In this document: in pieces, positions 19,648 through 27,450 of the stretch | Layout: each line of letters begins with the position of its first letter | Numbering within the stretch: position 1 is the stretch's first letter | NCBI GenBank assembly: GCA_025362675.1 | Contig: JANYFN010000057.1 | Coordinates: forward strand, 1-39,386 | Length of the DNA stretch: 39,386 bases | Reading direction: 5' to 3' | DNA from: Limisphaerales bacterium | GTDB taxonomy: Bacteria > Verrucomicrobiota > Verrucomicrobiia > Limisphaerales > UBA11358 | Made by a program: the position numbers and the translations under genes | Notes under the pieces: generated by a model | Databases searched by the model: none | What the model saw: only the letters and a program-made list of their open reading frames with translations | Told to the model about the DNA's origin: nothing

Positions 19648-21150
19648 ATGAAAGCGAAACCTCTATTACTCGCGCTAGTTTTACTCGCGCCACTGCTTGT
19701 TTATGCGGCGGAAAAACCTCTTTCAGTAAGCACCGGTTCGCCCAACGCCCTCACGCCGCCGACACCAATGCGCGAATTCCGCGCGGCGTGGATCGCGACG
19801 GTCGGCAATTCCTGCTGGCCCTCCAAACCAGGTCTGACCACGGCGCAGCAGAAAGCGGAACTCATCGCGATTCTCGATCGCGCGGTGGCGTTGAAAATGA
19901 ACGCCGTGATTTTTCAAGTGCGTCCGGCGTGCGATGCGCTTTATCAATCGAGCCTTGAGCCGTGGTCAGAATATTTGACCGGTGTGCAAGGGCGCGCGCC
20001 ATCGCCGTATTATGATCCGCTGGCGTTCGCCATCACCGAGGCACATCAACGCGGCTTGGAATTGCACGCGTGGTTCAATCCCTTTCGCGCGCATCATTTT
20101 CAAAGCGTTTCGCCCATCGCCGCAAATCATGTCAGCAAGGCGCATCCGGAATGGGTGCGCAGCTATGGCAAATATCTGTGGCTCGATCCCGGCGAACCGG
20201 CGGTGCGCGATTATTCTTTGCGCGTGGTGATGGATGTCGTGAAGCGCTACGACGTGGATGGGATTCACTTTGACGATTATTTTTATCCGTATCGCGAAAA
20301 AAATTCCAAGGGCGTGGACATGGATTTTCCCGACGGTCAGACGTGGAAAAAATTCGGCGCGAGCGGCAACCGTTCGCGCGATGACTGGCGGCGGCATAAC
20401 GTGGATGTGTTCATGGAAAAAGTTTATCTCTCGATCAAAGGCGAGAAGCGATGGGTGAAATTTGGCATCAGTCCTTTTGGTATCTGGCGACCACAAAATC
20501 CACCGAGCATCAAAGGCTTTGATTCCTACGCCGAGCTTTACGCTGATGCGCGCCGCTGGCTGCGCGAGGGTTGGTGCGATTATTTCACGCCCCAACTTTA
20601 CTGGGGAATCATGCCGACTCAAACTAGCTTCACGACCTTGTTCGATTGGTGGAGCGGTGAGAACGTGAAGCACCGCCACGTTTGGCCAGGAATGAATTCT
20701 CTAAATGTCGGCGGCAAATGGCAGCCATCCGAAATCATTGATCAAATCAAGGTCACGCGCCGTTTCCCGGACGCGGGCCACGTCCACTGGAGTGTGATGG
20801 CGTTGATGAAAAATAGTGCGCTCGATAACGCTCTAGCGCATGACGTTTATCAACAGCCGGCGTTGATCCCGGCGAGTCCGTGGCTGAATGCGACTTCGCC
20901 GCCACCGCCGAAATTGTCCGCCAGCTTCTGGAGAAAATCGCTGCATGTGCAATGGCAAAATACGAAAGGTGAGCCCGCGCGCTGGTGGCTGCTGCAAAGT
21001 CTCGACCATGGAAATTGGAAGACGGAAATCTATCCCGCGAGCCGCCTGGATGTTTATCTGGAGAATGCGACTCCAGAGGCGGTCACTCTGCGCGCAGTGA
21101 GCCGGGTGGGGGTTTTAAGCGAGTCGGCGATTTGGCAGGCACCGAAATAA
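19648..21150 (+). CDS. secreted GHL10-type glycosyl hydrolase-like protein
   Basis: A 500-residue protein with signal peptide MKAKPLLLALVLLAPLLVYA. An in-frame ATG at 19636 would add MWSG; 19648 makes the better signal. Residues about 45-370 are a (beta/alpha)8 barrel of the GHL10/DUF187 family: REFRAAWIATVGNSCWPSKP, MNAVIFQVRPACDALYQS, GLELHAWFNPFRAHH, VDGIHFDDYFYPY, KFGISPFGIWRPQNPPSIKG, and YFTPQLYWGI. The DGIHFDDYFYP strand carries the acidic residues expected in the active site. Members cleave glycosidic links of polysaccharides or cell-wall glycans; the substrate here is unknown. A small C-terminal beta domain follows (LHVQWQNTKGEPARWW). Confidence 0.85.
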   Translation: MKAKPLLLALVLLAPLLVYAAEKPLSVSTGSPNALTPPTPMREFRAAWIATVGNSCWPSKPGLTTAQQKAELIAILDRAVALKMNAVIFQVRPACDALYQSSLEPWSEYLTGVQGRAPSPYYDPLAFAITEAHQRGLELHAWFNPFRAHHFQSVSPIAANHVSKAHPEWVRSYGKYLWLDPGEPAVRDYSLRVVMDVVKRYDVDGIHFDDYFYPYREKNSKGVDMDFPDGQTWKKFGASGNRSRDDWRRHNVDVFMEKVYLSIKGEKRWVKFGISPFGIWRPQNPPSIKGFDSYAELYADARRWLREGWCDYFTPQLYWGIMPTQTSFTTLFDWWSGENVKHRHVWPGMNSLNVGGKWQPSEIIDQIKVTRRFPDAGHVHWSVMALMKNSALDNALAHDVYQQPALIPASPWLNATSPPPPKLSASFWRKSLHVQWQNTKGEPARWWLLQSLDHGNWKTEIYPASRLDVYLENATPEAVTLRAVSRVGVLSESAIWQAPK

Positions 21151-21156
21151 AAAAAT

Positions 21157-21182
21157 TGGCCGCGAACATTCGTTCGCGGCCA
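21157..21182 (-). terminator. Rho-independent terminator between convergent genes
   Basis: A perfect 11-bp stem (TGGCCGCGAAC and its complement) with an ATTC loop. On the minus strand it is followed by a T-rich tract and stands 20 bases after the DHS-family stop. It also follows the GHL10 stop on the plus strand, with no T run there. Confidence 0.88.
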
Positions 21183-21202
21183 GTGCGTCTGAAAAATTAT
21201 TT

Positions 21203-22216
21203 TTACCAGCCGAGAACGTGCGCGAAAATCAGCGGCGCAACAATCGTCGCGTCGGATTCGATGATGAATTTCGGCGTTTTCACACCGAGCTTGCCCCAGG
21301 TGATTTTTTCGTTCGGCACCGCGCCGGAATAGCTGCCGTAGCTCGTGGTGGAATCGCTGATCTGGCAGAAGTAACCCCAGAGCGGCACGCTGGTGCGGAG
21401 CAAATCTTGATGCAACATCGGCACGACGCAGATGGGGAAATCGCCGGAAATTCCGCCGCCAATTTGGAACATGCCAATGGTGCTCTTCTTCGTGGCGTTC
21501 TTCGTATAAAACTCCGCGAGCCACGTCATGTATTCAATGCCAGTGCGGACGGTGTGAACATTTTTGATTTCGCCACGGATGACGGCGGCGGCATACATAT
21601 TGCCAAGCGTCGCGTCTTCCCAGCCGGGCACGACGATGGGCAAATTCTTTTTCGCCGCCGCGAGCATCCACGAATCTTTCGGGTCAATCTGGTAATACTT
21701 TTCGTATTTGCCGCTCAACAAAACTTTGTAGAAAAATTCGTGCGGGAAATAGCGTTCGCCCTTTTTGTCGGCATCGGTCCAGACTTCGAGCATGGCTTTT
21801 TCCATACGGCGCATCGCTTCACCTTCGGGAATGCAGGTGTCGGTCACGCGGTTCATGTGGCGTTCGAGCAACTTCTGTTCGTCCTCGGCGGTCAACGAAC
21901 GATAGCCCGGAACGCGTTCGTAATAATCGTGCGCGACCAAGTTGAAAACATCTTCTTCCAGATTCGCGCCGGTGCAGGTGATGAGTTGCACTTTGTCTTG
22001 GCGAATCATTTCGGCGAGCGAGAGGCCAAGTTCGGCCGTGCTCATCGCGCCGCCCAGCGTGATCATCATTTTGCCGCCGCCAGCGAGATGCGCGACGTAG
22101 CCTTTCGCGGCGTCCACGAGCGACGCGGCGTTGAAGTGACGATAATGATGTTGGATGAAGCGGGAGACGGGACCGCCGGTGAGTGGAGCTGGTTTGATTG
22201 ATTTTTTCTTGGCCAT
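21203..22216 (-). CDS. deoxyhypusine synthase family protein
   Basis: A 337-residue NAD-dependent aminobutyl transferase-fold protein. The N-terminal VSRFIQHHYRHFNAASLVDA and MMITLGGAMSTAELG, then LITCTGANLEEDVFNLVAHD, are family hallmarks. The lysine that forms the enzyme-imine intermediate is kept in ITWGKLGVKTPKF (Lys about 309). The GGGxxKHH motif of true deoxyhypusine synthase is GGGISGDFPI, so the active-site His is lost. Bacteria have no eIF5A, so the product is probably a polyamine such as homospermidine, as reported for some bacterial members; the substrate here is unproven. The ATG at 22216 (MAKKKSIK) is chosen over an upstream TTG. It is monocistronic with its own terminator. Confidence 0.88.
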   Translation of the reverse strand: MAKKKSIKPAPLTGGPVSRFIQHHYRHFNAASLVDAAKGYVAHLAGGGKMMITLGGAMSTAELGLSLAEMIRQDKVQLITCTGANLEEDVFNLVAHDYYERVPGYRSLTAEDEQKLLERHMNRVTDTCIPEGEAMRRMEKAMLEVWTDADKKGERYFPHEFFYKVLLSGKYEKYYQIDPKDSWMLAAAKKNLPIVVPGWEDATLGNMYAAAVIRGEIKNVHTVRTGIEYMTWLAEFYTKNATKKSTIGMFQIGGGISGDFPICVVPMLHQDLLRTSVPLWGYFCQISDSTTSYGSYSGAVPNEKITWGKLGVKTPKFIIESDATIVAPLIFAHVLGW

Positions 22217-22443
22217 AAATTTGAAAATTATTTCCGCAAACGATACGCGAGCACAGGGGAAATCCAATCTCAAATTCTAAGCTGGCCCGCATTTTCAAAC
22301 GCCGTGCTTGCCGAAATAATCCGGAGAAGTTACTCGGTGACTAAGAATTAAGTTTGACGGCTTCATCGCCGGAGCGCTTCCCCGATCCATCTGCAAACTC
22401 ATTTTTTCTTTTTATCGGTGGCCATCCGTGGTTAGTTTTGCGA

Positions 22444-22638
22444 ATGGAAATTTCCCAACTCGCCCAAGTTTTGGTCGCGCTCGGTTGTCCGGCGGAGAAG
22501 TCTGCCGACATGGCCGCGCAACTCGATAAGCGCGCCCGTCAGCTTGCCATCGAAAAAAACGGAACCTACGAAGACGCGTTAAAACACTTGATGGCCCTCA
22601 TGCGTCAAGGCTGGTCAGCGAAGGAAAAGGGATTTTGA
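22444..22638 (+). CDS. small conserved-looking hypothetical protein
   Basis: A 64-residue soluble, mostly helical protein: MEISQLAQVLVALGCPAEKS, then MAAQLDKRARQLAIEKNGTY and ALKHLMALMRQGWSAKEKGF. The first cysteine is followed by a helix. I do not recognise the family. The frame extends upstream to 22354 but the added residues look like non-coding sequence, so ATG 22444 is preferred. It precedes a NUDIX hydrolase by 66 bases on the same strand and may be co-transcribed. Composition and amphipathic pattern look protein-coding. Confidence 0.55.
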   Translation: MEISQLAQVLVALGCPAEKSADMAAQLDKRARQLAIEKNGTYEDALKHLMALMRQGWSAKEKGF

Positions 22639-22704
22639 ATTCATGGTTTAACAGCTACGATTTGCGTCCCGAAAAAAACAACCCGTTAAAACAACTCTGC
22701 TAAA

Positions 22705-23259
22705 ATGATTCAGCCCTGGAAAAAAATCGGTTCGAAACCCGTCGGCGATTTCCGTATTTTTAAAATTCGTTCCGACATCTGCATCAACCCGCGCACGGGC
22801 AAGGAACATGATTTCTATGTGCTCGATTCCGTCAATTGGGTCAACGTGATCGCGCTCACGCCCGCGCGCGAGTTGGTGATGGTGCATCAATATCGTGTCG
22901 GCTCGCAGACGGTGGAATTGGAAATTCCCGGCGGCATGATGGATCCCGGCGAGACCGATCCCGTGGCCACCGCCGTGCGTGAACTCCAGGAGGAAACTGG
23001 CTACGTCGGTGAAAATCCCCGGCTGCTCGGGAAAATTTTTTCCAATCCCGCCATCTTGAGCAACACCACGTTCACGGTGTTAATTGAAAATTGCCGGCTC
23101 GAACACGCGGTGGATTTTGATAGCGGCGAAGATTTAGCCACCAGTTTGATTCCGGCGGCGGAAATTCCGCAACTCGTCGCCGATGGAAAAATCAATCACA
23201 GCCTCGTGGTCGTGGCGTTGTATCAGTTTGATTTGTGGCAGCGGGGGATTAAAAAATGA
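22705..23259 (+). CDS. NUDIX hydrolase, ADP-ribose pyrophosphatase type
   Basis: A 184-residue enzyme that cleaves a nucleoside diphosphate linked to another group; ADP-ribose is the usual substrate of this subgroup. The full NUDIX box is present at about residues 76-98: GGMMDPGETDPVATAVRELQ followed by EETGY, with the RExxEE metal-binding glutamates. The N-terminal strand region (VLDSVNWVNVIALTPARELV) and the HQYRVGSQTVELEIPGG run-in match ADP-ribose pyrophosphatases. It is cytoplasmic, with no signal. The end is 4 bases from the convergent gene on the other strand. Confidence 0.9.
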   Translation: MIQPWKKIGSKPVGDFRIFKIRSDICINPRTGKEHDFYVLDSVNWVNVIALTPARELVMVHQYRVGSQTVELEIPGGMMDPGETDPVATAVRELQEETGYVGENPRLLGKIFSNPAILSNTTFTVLIENCRLEHAVDFDSGEDLATSLIPAAEIPQLVADGKINHSLVVVALYQFDLWQRGIKK

Positions 23260-23263
23260 TCCG

Positions 23264-24781
23264 TTAATATTTCCAAACCCAGTCACCTTTTTTCTGATCC
23301 ACCGTTCCGTTTTTGGTTTGGAAGATTTTCCCGCCATCATCCGTTTCATCCCAACCGACCGAGTAGAGAACGAATTTTCCGTCATCCGTGCGCCGATAAT
23401 TCAAGGGCTTGCCGTTGATGACATCGTGCGAGATTTTTTCGATGAATTGCGGTGCCAGCACGGCGAGCGTTTCGGGATAATTTCCGTGCGCGAGGCGAAA
23501 GCGTTCGAGCACACACGCCGTGCGCGCCAGATCGGTCTGCGATTGGATGCGGGCAAATTTTATTACCGCCGCCCCCACGGCCGGCACGGTCATCAGCGCC
23601 TGAACTTTGTAGATCGAATAATGTTTCAGCTGCGCCTGCGCGTCCGCGTCCAATGCGCCAAATGCGGCCGGCGAAACCATCCGGTTGCTCACGTCCACGA
23701 GCGCGGTAAAAAGGTCGTTCCACTGCGCGAACCAGAATTTGTTCTGGTAAAAAAATGCGGCGGGCATCGTGCGCAGGCTGACGGTGACGGGCTTTGAATT
23801 GGCGTCACTGAACTCCGTTTTTCGCGTGAGGCGCTGCTTCTCAAACGCGTCAATCGCGCAAATTTTTTCGCCGCGCATCGCGGTCTGGTAGTCGGCGAGA
23901 AAATCCTCCGACGCGAGCGTGCTTTCCAGGTCAGCGAGCTGTGCGTCGTCCCAGCAATGCTGCGCGAGGCCTTCGTAGATTGGCTGGAGCGTGATCGCCT
24001 GAATCGCGATGCGGACGAGATGCGAAATCAAAAACGGCTGGTCGCGCAGGGAATCGTTCACGCGCAGTAGCAGTTTGATATCCGCTAGCGCCGCCGCTCC
24101 CTGCCCAGCTTGCACTCCCGCGACGGAGCGCAACTGCAAAAATTGTGCGCAGCGTTTTGTTTCGGCCAGCCACGGCAGTAATTTAGTTGCGGCATCAAAA
24201 CCGTTTTCATAATCCAGTGGCAGACGCATTTCGGGACGCGCCGCCGCTTGACGCAATTCTTCGAGCTCGGGATTATAAATGCTCAACGCCGTCAGCACGT
24301 CGATGGCCGGCGACTGCGGCGACGCGGGAACCGGAAACCCGTTGGTTTTGGCTTCCGACGTCTCGCCAAACTTTTCTAAATAGTCCTGCCAATCCTTTAA
24401 ATTGGTCAGCTTGCTTTTCTGCCAGTCGCCGACCTGTTCCGGCCAGAGTTTGGAATCGCCACGATAGATCTCAAATTTCATGCGGAAATCCGGCCACGAT
24501 GATGAATCGTCATTCACAGTGCGCAGATGTTGCAGCGAGGCGGACACAATGGGCGCACAGAAAAAATTCTGGTCGTCCAGCACGGCGGGCGGAATCACCG
24601 AGGCGAGGTCGAGCCGCTCGCCACGCGCGGCGGCGGTGCGCTGATAATTTTCCCACGCGCGTTTGCCGCGCCAGTTTTCCTCGGTGACCAGCAGCGCCGC
24701 GAGCGTGATGAGTGCGGCCAGTCCAATCAGTCCCCAGCGCAACAAGCACCAGCCCAGTTTACGTTTTGGTTTTTCGTTCAT
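23264..24781 (-). CDS. membrane-anchored hypothetical protein downstream of an ECF sigma factor
   Basis: A 505-residue protein with one N-terminal membrane helix (CLLRWGLIGLAALITLAALL) after a basic stretch, then a large mainly helical periplasmic region. The last 100 residues (RTACVLERFRLAHGNYPETL, FVLYSVGWDETDDGGK) are a beta-rich module often at the end of verrucomicrobial and planctomycete hypotheticals and pseudopilin-like proteins. No catalytic motif is seen. It is the third gene of a minus-strand cluster with the ECF sigma factor and a small membrane protein, with a palindromic repeat in the gap before it. A role in an envelope response controlled by the sigma factor is a guess from position. 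Not otherwise recognised. Confidence 0.7.
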   Translation of the reverse strand: MNEKPKRKLGWCLLRWGLIGLAALITLAALLVTEENWRGKRAWENYQRTAAARGERLDLASVIPPAVLDDQNFFCAPIVSASLQHLRTVNDDSSSWPDFRMKFEIYRGDSKLWPEQVGDWQKSKLTNLKDWQDYLEKFGETSEAKTNGFPVPASPQSPAIDVLTALSIYNPELEELRQAAARPEMRLPLDYENGFDAATKLLPWLAETKRCAQFLQLRSVAGVQAGQGAAALADIKLLLRVNDSLRDQPFLISHLVRIAIQAITLQPIYEGLAQHCWDDAQLADLESTLASEDFLADYQTAMRGEKICAIDAFEKQRLTRKTEFSDANSKPVTVSLRTMPAAFFYQNKFWFAQWNDLFTALVDVSNRMVSPAAFGALDADAQAQLKHYSIYKVQALMTVPAVGAAVIKFARIQSQTDLARTACVLERFRLAHGNYPETLAVLAPQFIEKISHDVINGKPLNYRRTDDGKFVLYSVGWDETDDGGKIFQTKNGTVDQKKGDWVWKY

Positions 24782-24790
24782 AAATAATTT

Positions 24791-24867
24791 GGTAGGGCGG
24801 TGCTGCCGCGCCGCCTTTCGCGCACTGACGTCGATTCCCGCCAGCGTCGCGGTAGCGACGCCCTACC
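24791..24867. repeat. REP-like palindromic repeat (GGTAGGGCG family)
   Basis: The left arm from 24791 (GGTAGGGCGGTGCTGCCGCG) pairs imperfectly with 24844-24867, ending CGACGCCCTACC: about 24 bp with four mismatches and a loop near 30 bases. It lies between two minus-strand genes of the sigma-factor cluster. Confidence 0.65.
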
Positions 24868-24877
24868 TGCACTTGAA

Positions 24878-25306
24878 TCAGACCGCGCAACACTGATTTT
24901 TCTCCGTGCGCGGTTTCGGTGAAAAAGTTTTTGGCGGCTCGGCATCGGCCATCGGCGCACGTTCGGCGCACAGCTTATTCATCCAGCGCTGCTGCTCGCG
25001 GAAACTGATCATCACCGGAGCGGCGGAAATGTTTCCGGCGGGCGACGGTTCGCGTTCGGCGAAATTAACTAGCAGAATCAATATCCATGCGGTTGCCAGC
25101 CCTGACCAAGTCCGACGGCTCGGAAGAATGATCTCCTGCCAGAGCTTGTTTGAAACACCAAGACACCAAGACACCAAGACCAGCACCCCGCTTGGTGTCT
25201 TGGTGTCTTGGCGGTTCAATCCTGCAACCATCTCGCGCCGAATTGCGTCCAGCTTCCGTCCCGCGTTCTCGTGGCGGGCAAACAAAATGTCTCGCGGCGT
25301 TTTCAT
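24878..25306 (-). CDS. small single-pass membrane protein next to ECF sigma factor, carrying an in-frame repeat
   Basis: A 142-residue protein. The N-terminal MKTPRDILFARHENAGRKLD then AIRREMVAGLN is a charged helix of a type often encoded after ECF sigma factors in Verrucomicrobiota. A stretch of about 20 residues (QDTKTPSGVLVLVSWCLGVS) is encoded by the palindromic repeat at 25155-25214. One membrane helix follows (LATAWILILLVNFA), then a Pro/Lys-rich tail. It may regulate the sigma factor, as its position and single helix suggest, but no anti-sigma motif such as a zinc-binding HxxxCxxC is visible. The reading frame survives the repeat. Confidence 0.65.
   Translation of the reverse strand: MKTPRDILFARHENAGRKLDAIRREMVAGLNRQDTKTPSGVLVLVSWCLGVSNKLWQEIILPSRRTWSGLATAWILILLVNFAEREPSPAGNISAAPVMISFREQQRWMNKLCAERAPMADAEPPKTFSPKPRTEKNQCCAV
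25155..25214. repeat. palindromic repeat of ACCAAGAC units, inside a coding sequence
   Basis: Three tandem copies of ACCAAGAC-type octamers (25156-25179) are followed after about 11 bases by the inverted copies GGTGTCTT (25191-25214), giving a stem of more than 20 bp. It is in frame within the small membrane protein gene. Such CACCAAGA/TCTTGGTG palindromes are known as dispersed repeats, in my recollection. It is not a CRISPR: there are no spacers. Confidence 0.8.
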
Positions 25307-25315
25307 AAATCAGTT

Positions 25316-25386
25316 CTCCCGCAAAGACGCGAAGGCGCAAATTTTTTCTACCAGTCTGCTTCGCGGCTTAGCGGATTTGCGTGAGG
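25316..25386. repeat. palindromic repeat (CGCAAAGACGCGAAGGCGC family) between genes
   Basis: CTCCCGCAAAGACGCGAAGG near 25316 pairs imperfectly with CTTCGCGGCTTAGCGGATTT and the following GCGTGAG, ending near 25386. It fills the gap between the ECF sigma-factor gene and the downstream membrane-protein gene. It belongs to the widespread CGCAAAGACGC-type repeats. Confidence 0.65.
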
Positions 25387-25392
25387 AAATAT

Positions 25393-25935
25393 TCATTTGC
25401 GTTCCACCAGTTTTCTCAAAGCGCGTTTGGCATAGTGCAGCCGCGATTTCACCGTGCCCAACTGCGTCTCCGTGACAAGGGAAATTTCTTCGAGCGAAAA
25501 ATCCTCAATGAAATGCAATAGCAAAACGGAGCGTTGCGGCAACGGTAGTTGATTGAGCAAATTCATGAATTCAGTTTCCTGTTCGCGCCGGATGAGTAAA
25601 TCGTCCGGGCCAGCTTCAAAATCTTCGACTGATTCGGGAATGTCATCGAACAAAATTTCCCGCCGTTTACGCCAGCGTTGAATGACTTTCTGATGCGCGA
25701 TGCCAAACAGCCAACTGCCAAATTTCCCGTTCGCGCGCAGTCCACCAATGTGTTTGACCGCGCTGATAAATGTTTCTTGCACGAGGTCGAGGCTGGCCTG
25801 TTCATCGCGGATGAGTTCAAAAACGTAAACATAAAGCGGCAGTTGATAGCGCCGGAAGAGCACGTCCCACGCGGCGGATTCACCCGCGCGGGCTTGGGCA
25901 ACGGGCAGTTGATCGGGTGCGGCCACTTCCAGCAT
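25393..25935 (-). CDS. ECF-family RNA polymerase sigma factor
   Basis: A 180-residue sigma-70 factor with regions 2 and 4 only. Region 2 has WDVLFRRYQLPLYVYVFELI, ASLDLVQETFISAVKHIGGL (the DLVQETF box), KFGSWLFGIAHQKVIQRWRK. An acidic linker (DDIPESVEDFEAGPDDLLIR) follows. Region 4 has LPLPQRSVLLLHFIEDFSLE, EISLVTETQLGTVKSRLHYA, KRALRKL. It directs transcription of a stress- or envelope-type regulon. Downstream are a small single-helix protein and a large membrane-anchored protein. The ATG at 25935 is used; an upstream TTG is in frame. Confidence 0.93.
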   Translation of the reverse strand: MLEVAAPDQLPVAQARAGESAAWDVLFRRYQLPLYVYVFELIRDEQASLDLVQETFISAVKHIGGLRANGKFGSWLFGIAHQKVIQRWRKRREILFDDIPESVEDFEAGPDDLLIRREQETEFMNLLNQLPLPQRSVLLLHFIEDFSLEEISLVTETQLGTVKSRLHYAKRALRKLVERK

Positions 25936-26035
25936 TTTCAATCAGTGGAATGCAGGAGGCGAGCAAAGGTTCAAATTCGATGCAAATTAATTTCCAAGAT
26001 TGCCAAGCGCCCGTCAAACCCGCTAAATAAAGACA

Positions 26036-26521
26036 ATGTCAATGGTCGCTCAACAGCTACGCGCCGCGCGCGAAGCCCAAAATCTCACGCTGAATGAGGT
26101 CGCCAACCTCACGAAGATGCGCGCGGATCATATCCTCGCGGTCGAGGAAGGCCGTTTTGACATATTTTCGGCGACCATTTATGTGCGCGGTTCCGTGAAA
26201 AATCTCGCTGGCGTTTACAAGCTTGAGCCGGCGCCACTGTTGGCACAACTGGACGCGGAACTGAATGGTTCGGAAAAATTCAGCGAACCGCCGCCGCTCG
26301 TTGAATCGAAAAAGACCATCGTGGACTATTTCATGCTCTTGTTCGCAAAGCTGAACTGGAAGGTCGGCTTCGTTGGGCTGGGCATCATAGCGGGCGGGGC
26401 GTTGTTGGCCCTGATTTTCTGGGCGTGGTATCACCACAAGACAACTGACCCGCTAAAAAATTTGCCGCCGGCGTATTCCTCGGGATTGAGTGGGAACACA
26501 CTGCCATTGCCGAAGCATTGA
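26036..26521 (+). CDS. RodZ-like helix-turn-helix membrane protein
   Basis: A 161-residue protein. Residues 1-70 are a RodZ-type HTH: VAQQLRAAREAQNLTLNEVA, NLTKMRADHILAVEEGRFDI, and SATIYVRGSVKNLAGVYKLE. A membrane helix is at about 112-131 (VGFVGLGIIAGGALLALIFW), followed by a short 28-residue tail. RodZ proper links MreB to the cell wall synthesis machinery and ends in a long periplasmic beta domain, which is missing here. It is thus a short RodZ-like protein, of unproven role in shape or gene control. ATG 26036 and 26042 are both possible. It is divergent from the sigma-factor gene. Confidence 0.82.
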   Translation: MSMVAQQLRAAREAQNLTLNEVANLTKMRADHILAVEEGRFDIFSATIYVRGSVKNLAGVYKLEPAPLLAQLDAELNGSEKFSEPPPLVESKKTIVDYFMLLFAKLNWKVGFVGLGIIAGGALLALIFWAWYHHKTTDPLKNLPPAYSSGLSGNTLPLPKH

Positions 26522-26624
26522 TTTTATTGGGCAATCCAACCGAGAAGTGTCACGTTTCTTGGCGCCCGGAGTTCAAAACCAATCTGCCCTTGGAATTTCT
26601 TTTTTTGTTCCAACCCCGCAAAAC

Positions 26625-26653
26625 TTGATTGTTTTCCCTACTTAGGTTAATAA
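26625..26653 (+). promoter_or_regulatory. candidate sigma-70-like promoter upstream of the pseudopilin operon
   Basis: TTGATT and TAATAA are 17 bases apart, about 125 bases before the first gene of the operon. This is a modest match in an AT-rich gap. Confidence 0.3.
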
Positions 26654-26778
26654 TGTTATTTGAAATAGGGAAACGGTTCGATAGTTGCTACAAAATCAGA
26701 ACTTTTGTTGCTCAAGGTTAAGTCGGGGCAACCGATGGTGAGAAGTGGCATATTTTATGTGGCTTGTCTGGTTGGTGA

Positions 26779-27450
26779 ATGAATAAATGTATGAAGCAAA
26801 ATTTCGCAAATGCGAAGGATGCGAGTCCCGATTATGTTCGTGTCCAGACCTGCGGATTGGGCTCGGCAAGTTGCTTATCCGCCCGCCATCACAGCGAACG
26901 CGCGGGCTTATTTTATCAGCTTGCCTGGAAACGTGGGCCGTCTTCAAAAGTTTTTTCCACCATCACATCCCGGCGCAGCGAGCGCGGATTTTCACTGGTG
27001 GATGCGCTGCTGGCTTCGGGTATCCTGGTAATCATCACGGCGGCTTGTCTGTCCGCGATTTTCACGAATCAGGTCATTACGCGTAAAGTCAAAGAAGAGG
27101 CGATCGCGATGGGTTTTCTGACCAAGTATGTGGAGAACATCAAGGCCTTGCCGTTCGCTTCGGCGGTGCCCGGCCAGTTGATCAACTGGCAATACAATGT
27201 TTCCATTCCGGCCGATACGAATTGGGTGGCGCTGGACACCACCAACTATTCTCAATTTTATCCGGATCTCCTTTGGATGGCGAATCGCAATCCGAAATTA
27301 AGTGTCAGCGTAAGAGCGACCACCATCAGCGGTGCGGTGCATGATCGCGAGTTCAATCTCAAGTTTGACTGGGATCCGCCGGTGCAAAAGGGTGGGCGCC
27401 TTGAAGTGCAGGTGGATTTTCTCCGCACTGCTAACGTGCCGACATTATGA
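26779..27450 (+). CDS. PilV-like prepilin-type protein with long leader
   Basis: A 223-residue pseudopilin. The prepilin peptidase site is SERG followed by FSLVDALLASGILVIITAAC, a hydrophobic helix with an Asp in place of the usual Glu at +5. The remaining 135 residues are beta-rich, a minor pilin of PilV type. The leader before the site is about 68 residues, far above the usual 5-30, with no in-frame ATG or GTG closer than 26791; only TTG codons lie between. Either the leader is real or the start is a TTG. It overlaps the next gene by the 4 bases ATGA, so the two are translationally coupled. Confidence 0.75.
   Translation: MNKCMKQNFANAKDASPDYVRVQTCGLGSASCLSARHHSERAGLFYQLAWKRGPSSKVFSTITSRRSERGFSLVDALLASGILVIITAACLSAIFTNQVITRKVKEEAIAMGFLTKYVENIKALPFASAVPGQLINWQYNVSIPADTNWVALDTTNYSQFYPDLLWMANRNPKLSVSVRATTISGAVHDREFNLKFDWDPPVQKGGRLEVQVDFLRTANVPTL

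Noticed and set aside
21218..22201. Long plus-strand open frame of 327 codons across the DHS-family gene
   Set aside because: Antisense shadow: the minus strand encodes a protein with clear family motifs, and the plus-strand translation has no recognisable pattern.
25155..25214. Tandem CACCAAGA units as a CRISPR or satellite
   Set aside because: Units are adjacent with no spacers and are followed by their inverted copies, so it is a palindromic repeat, not an array.
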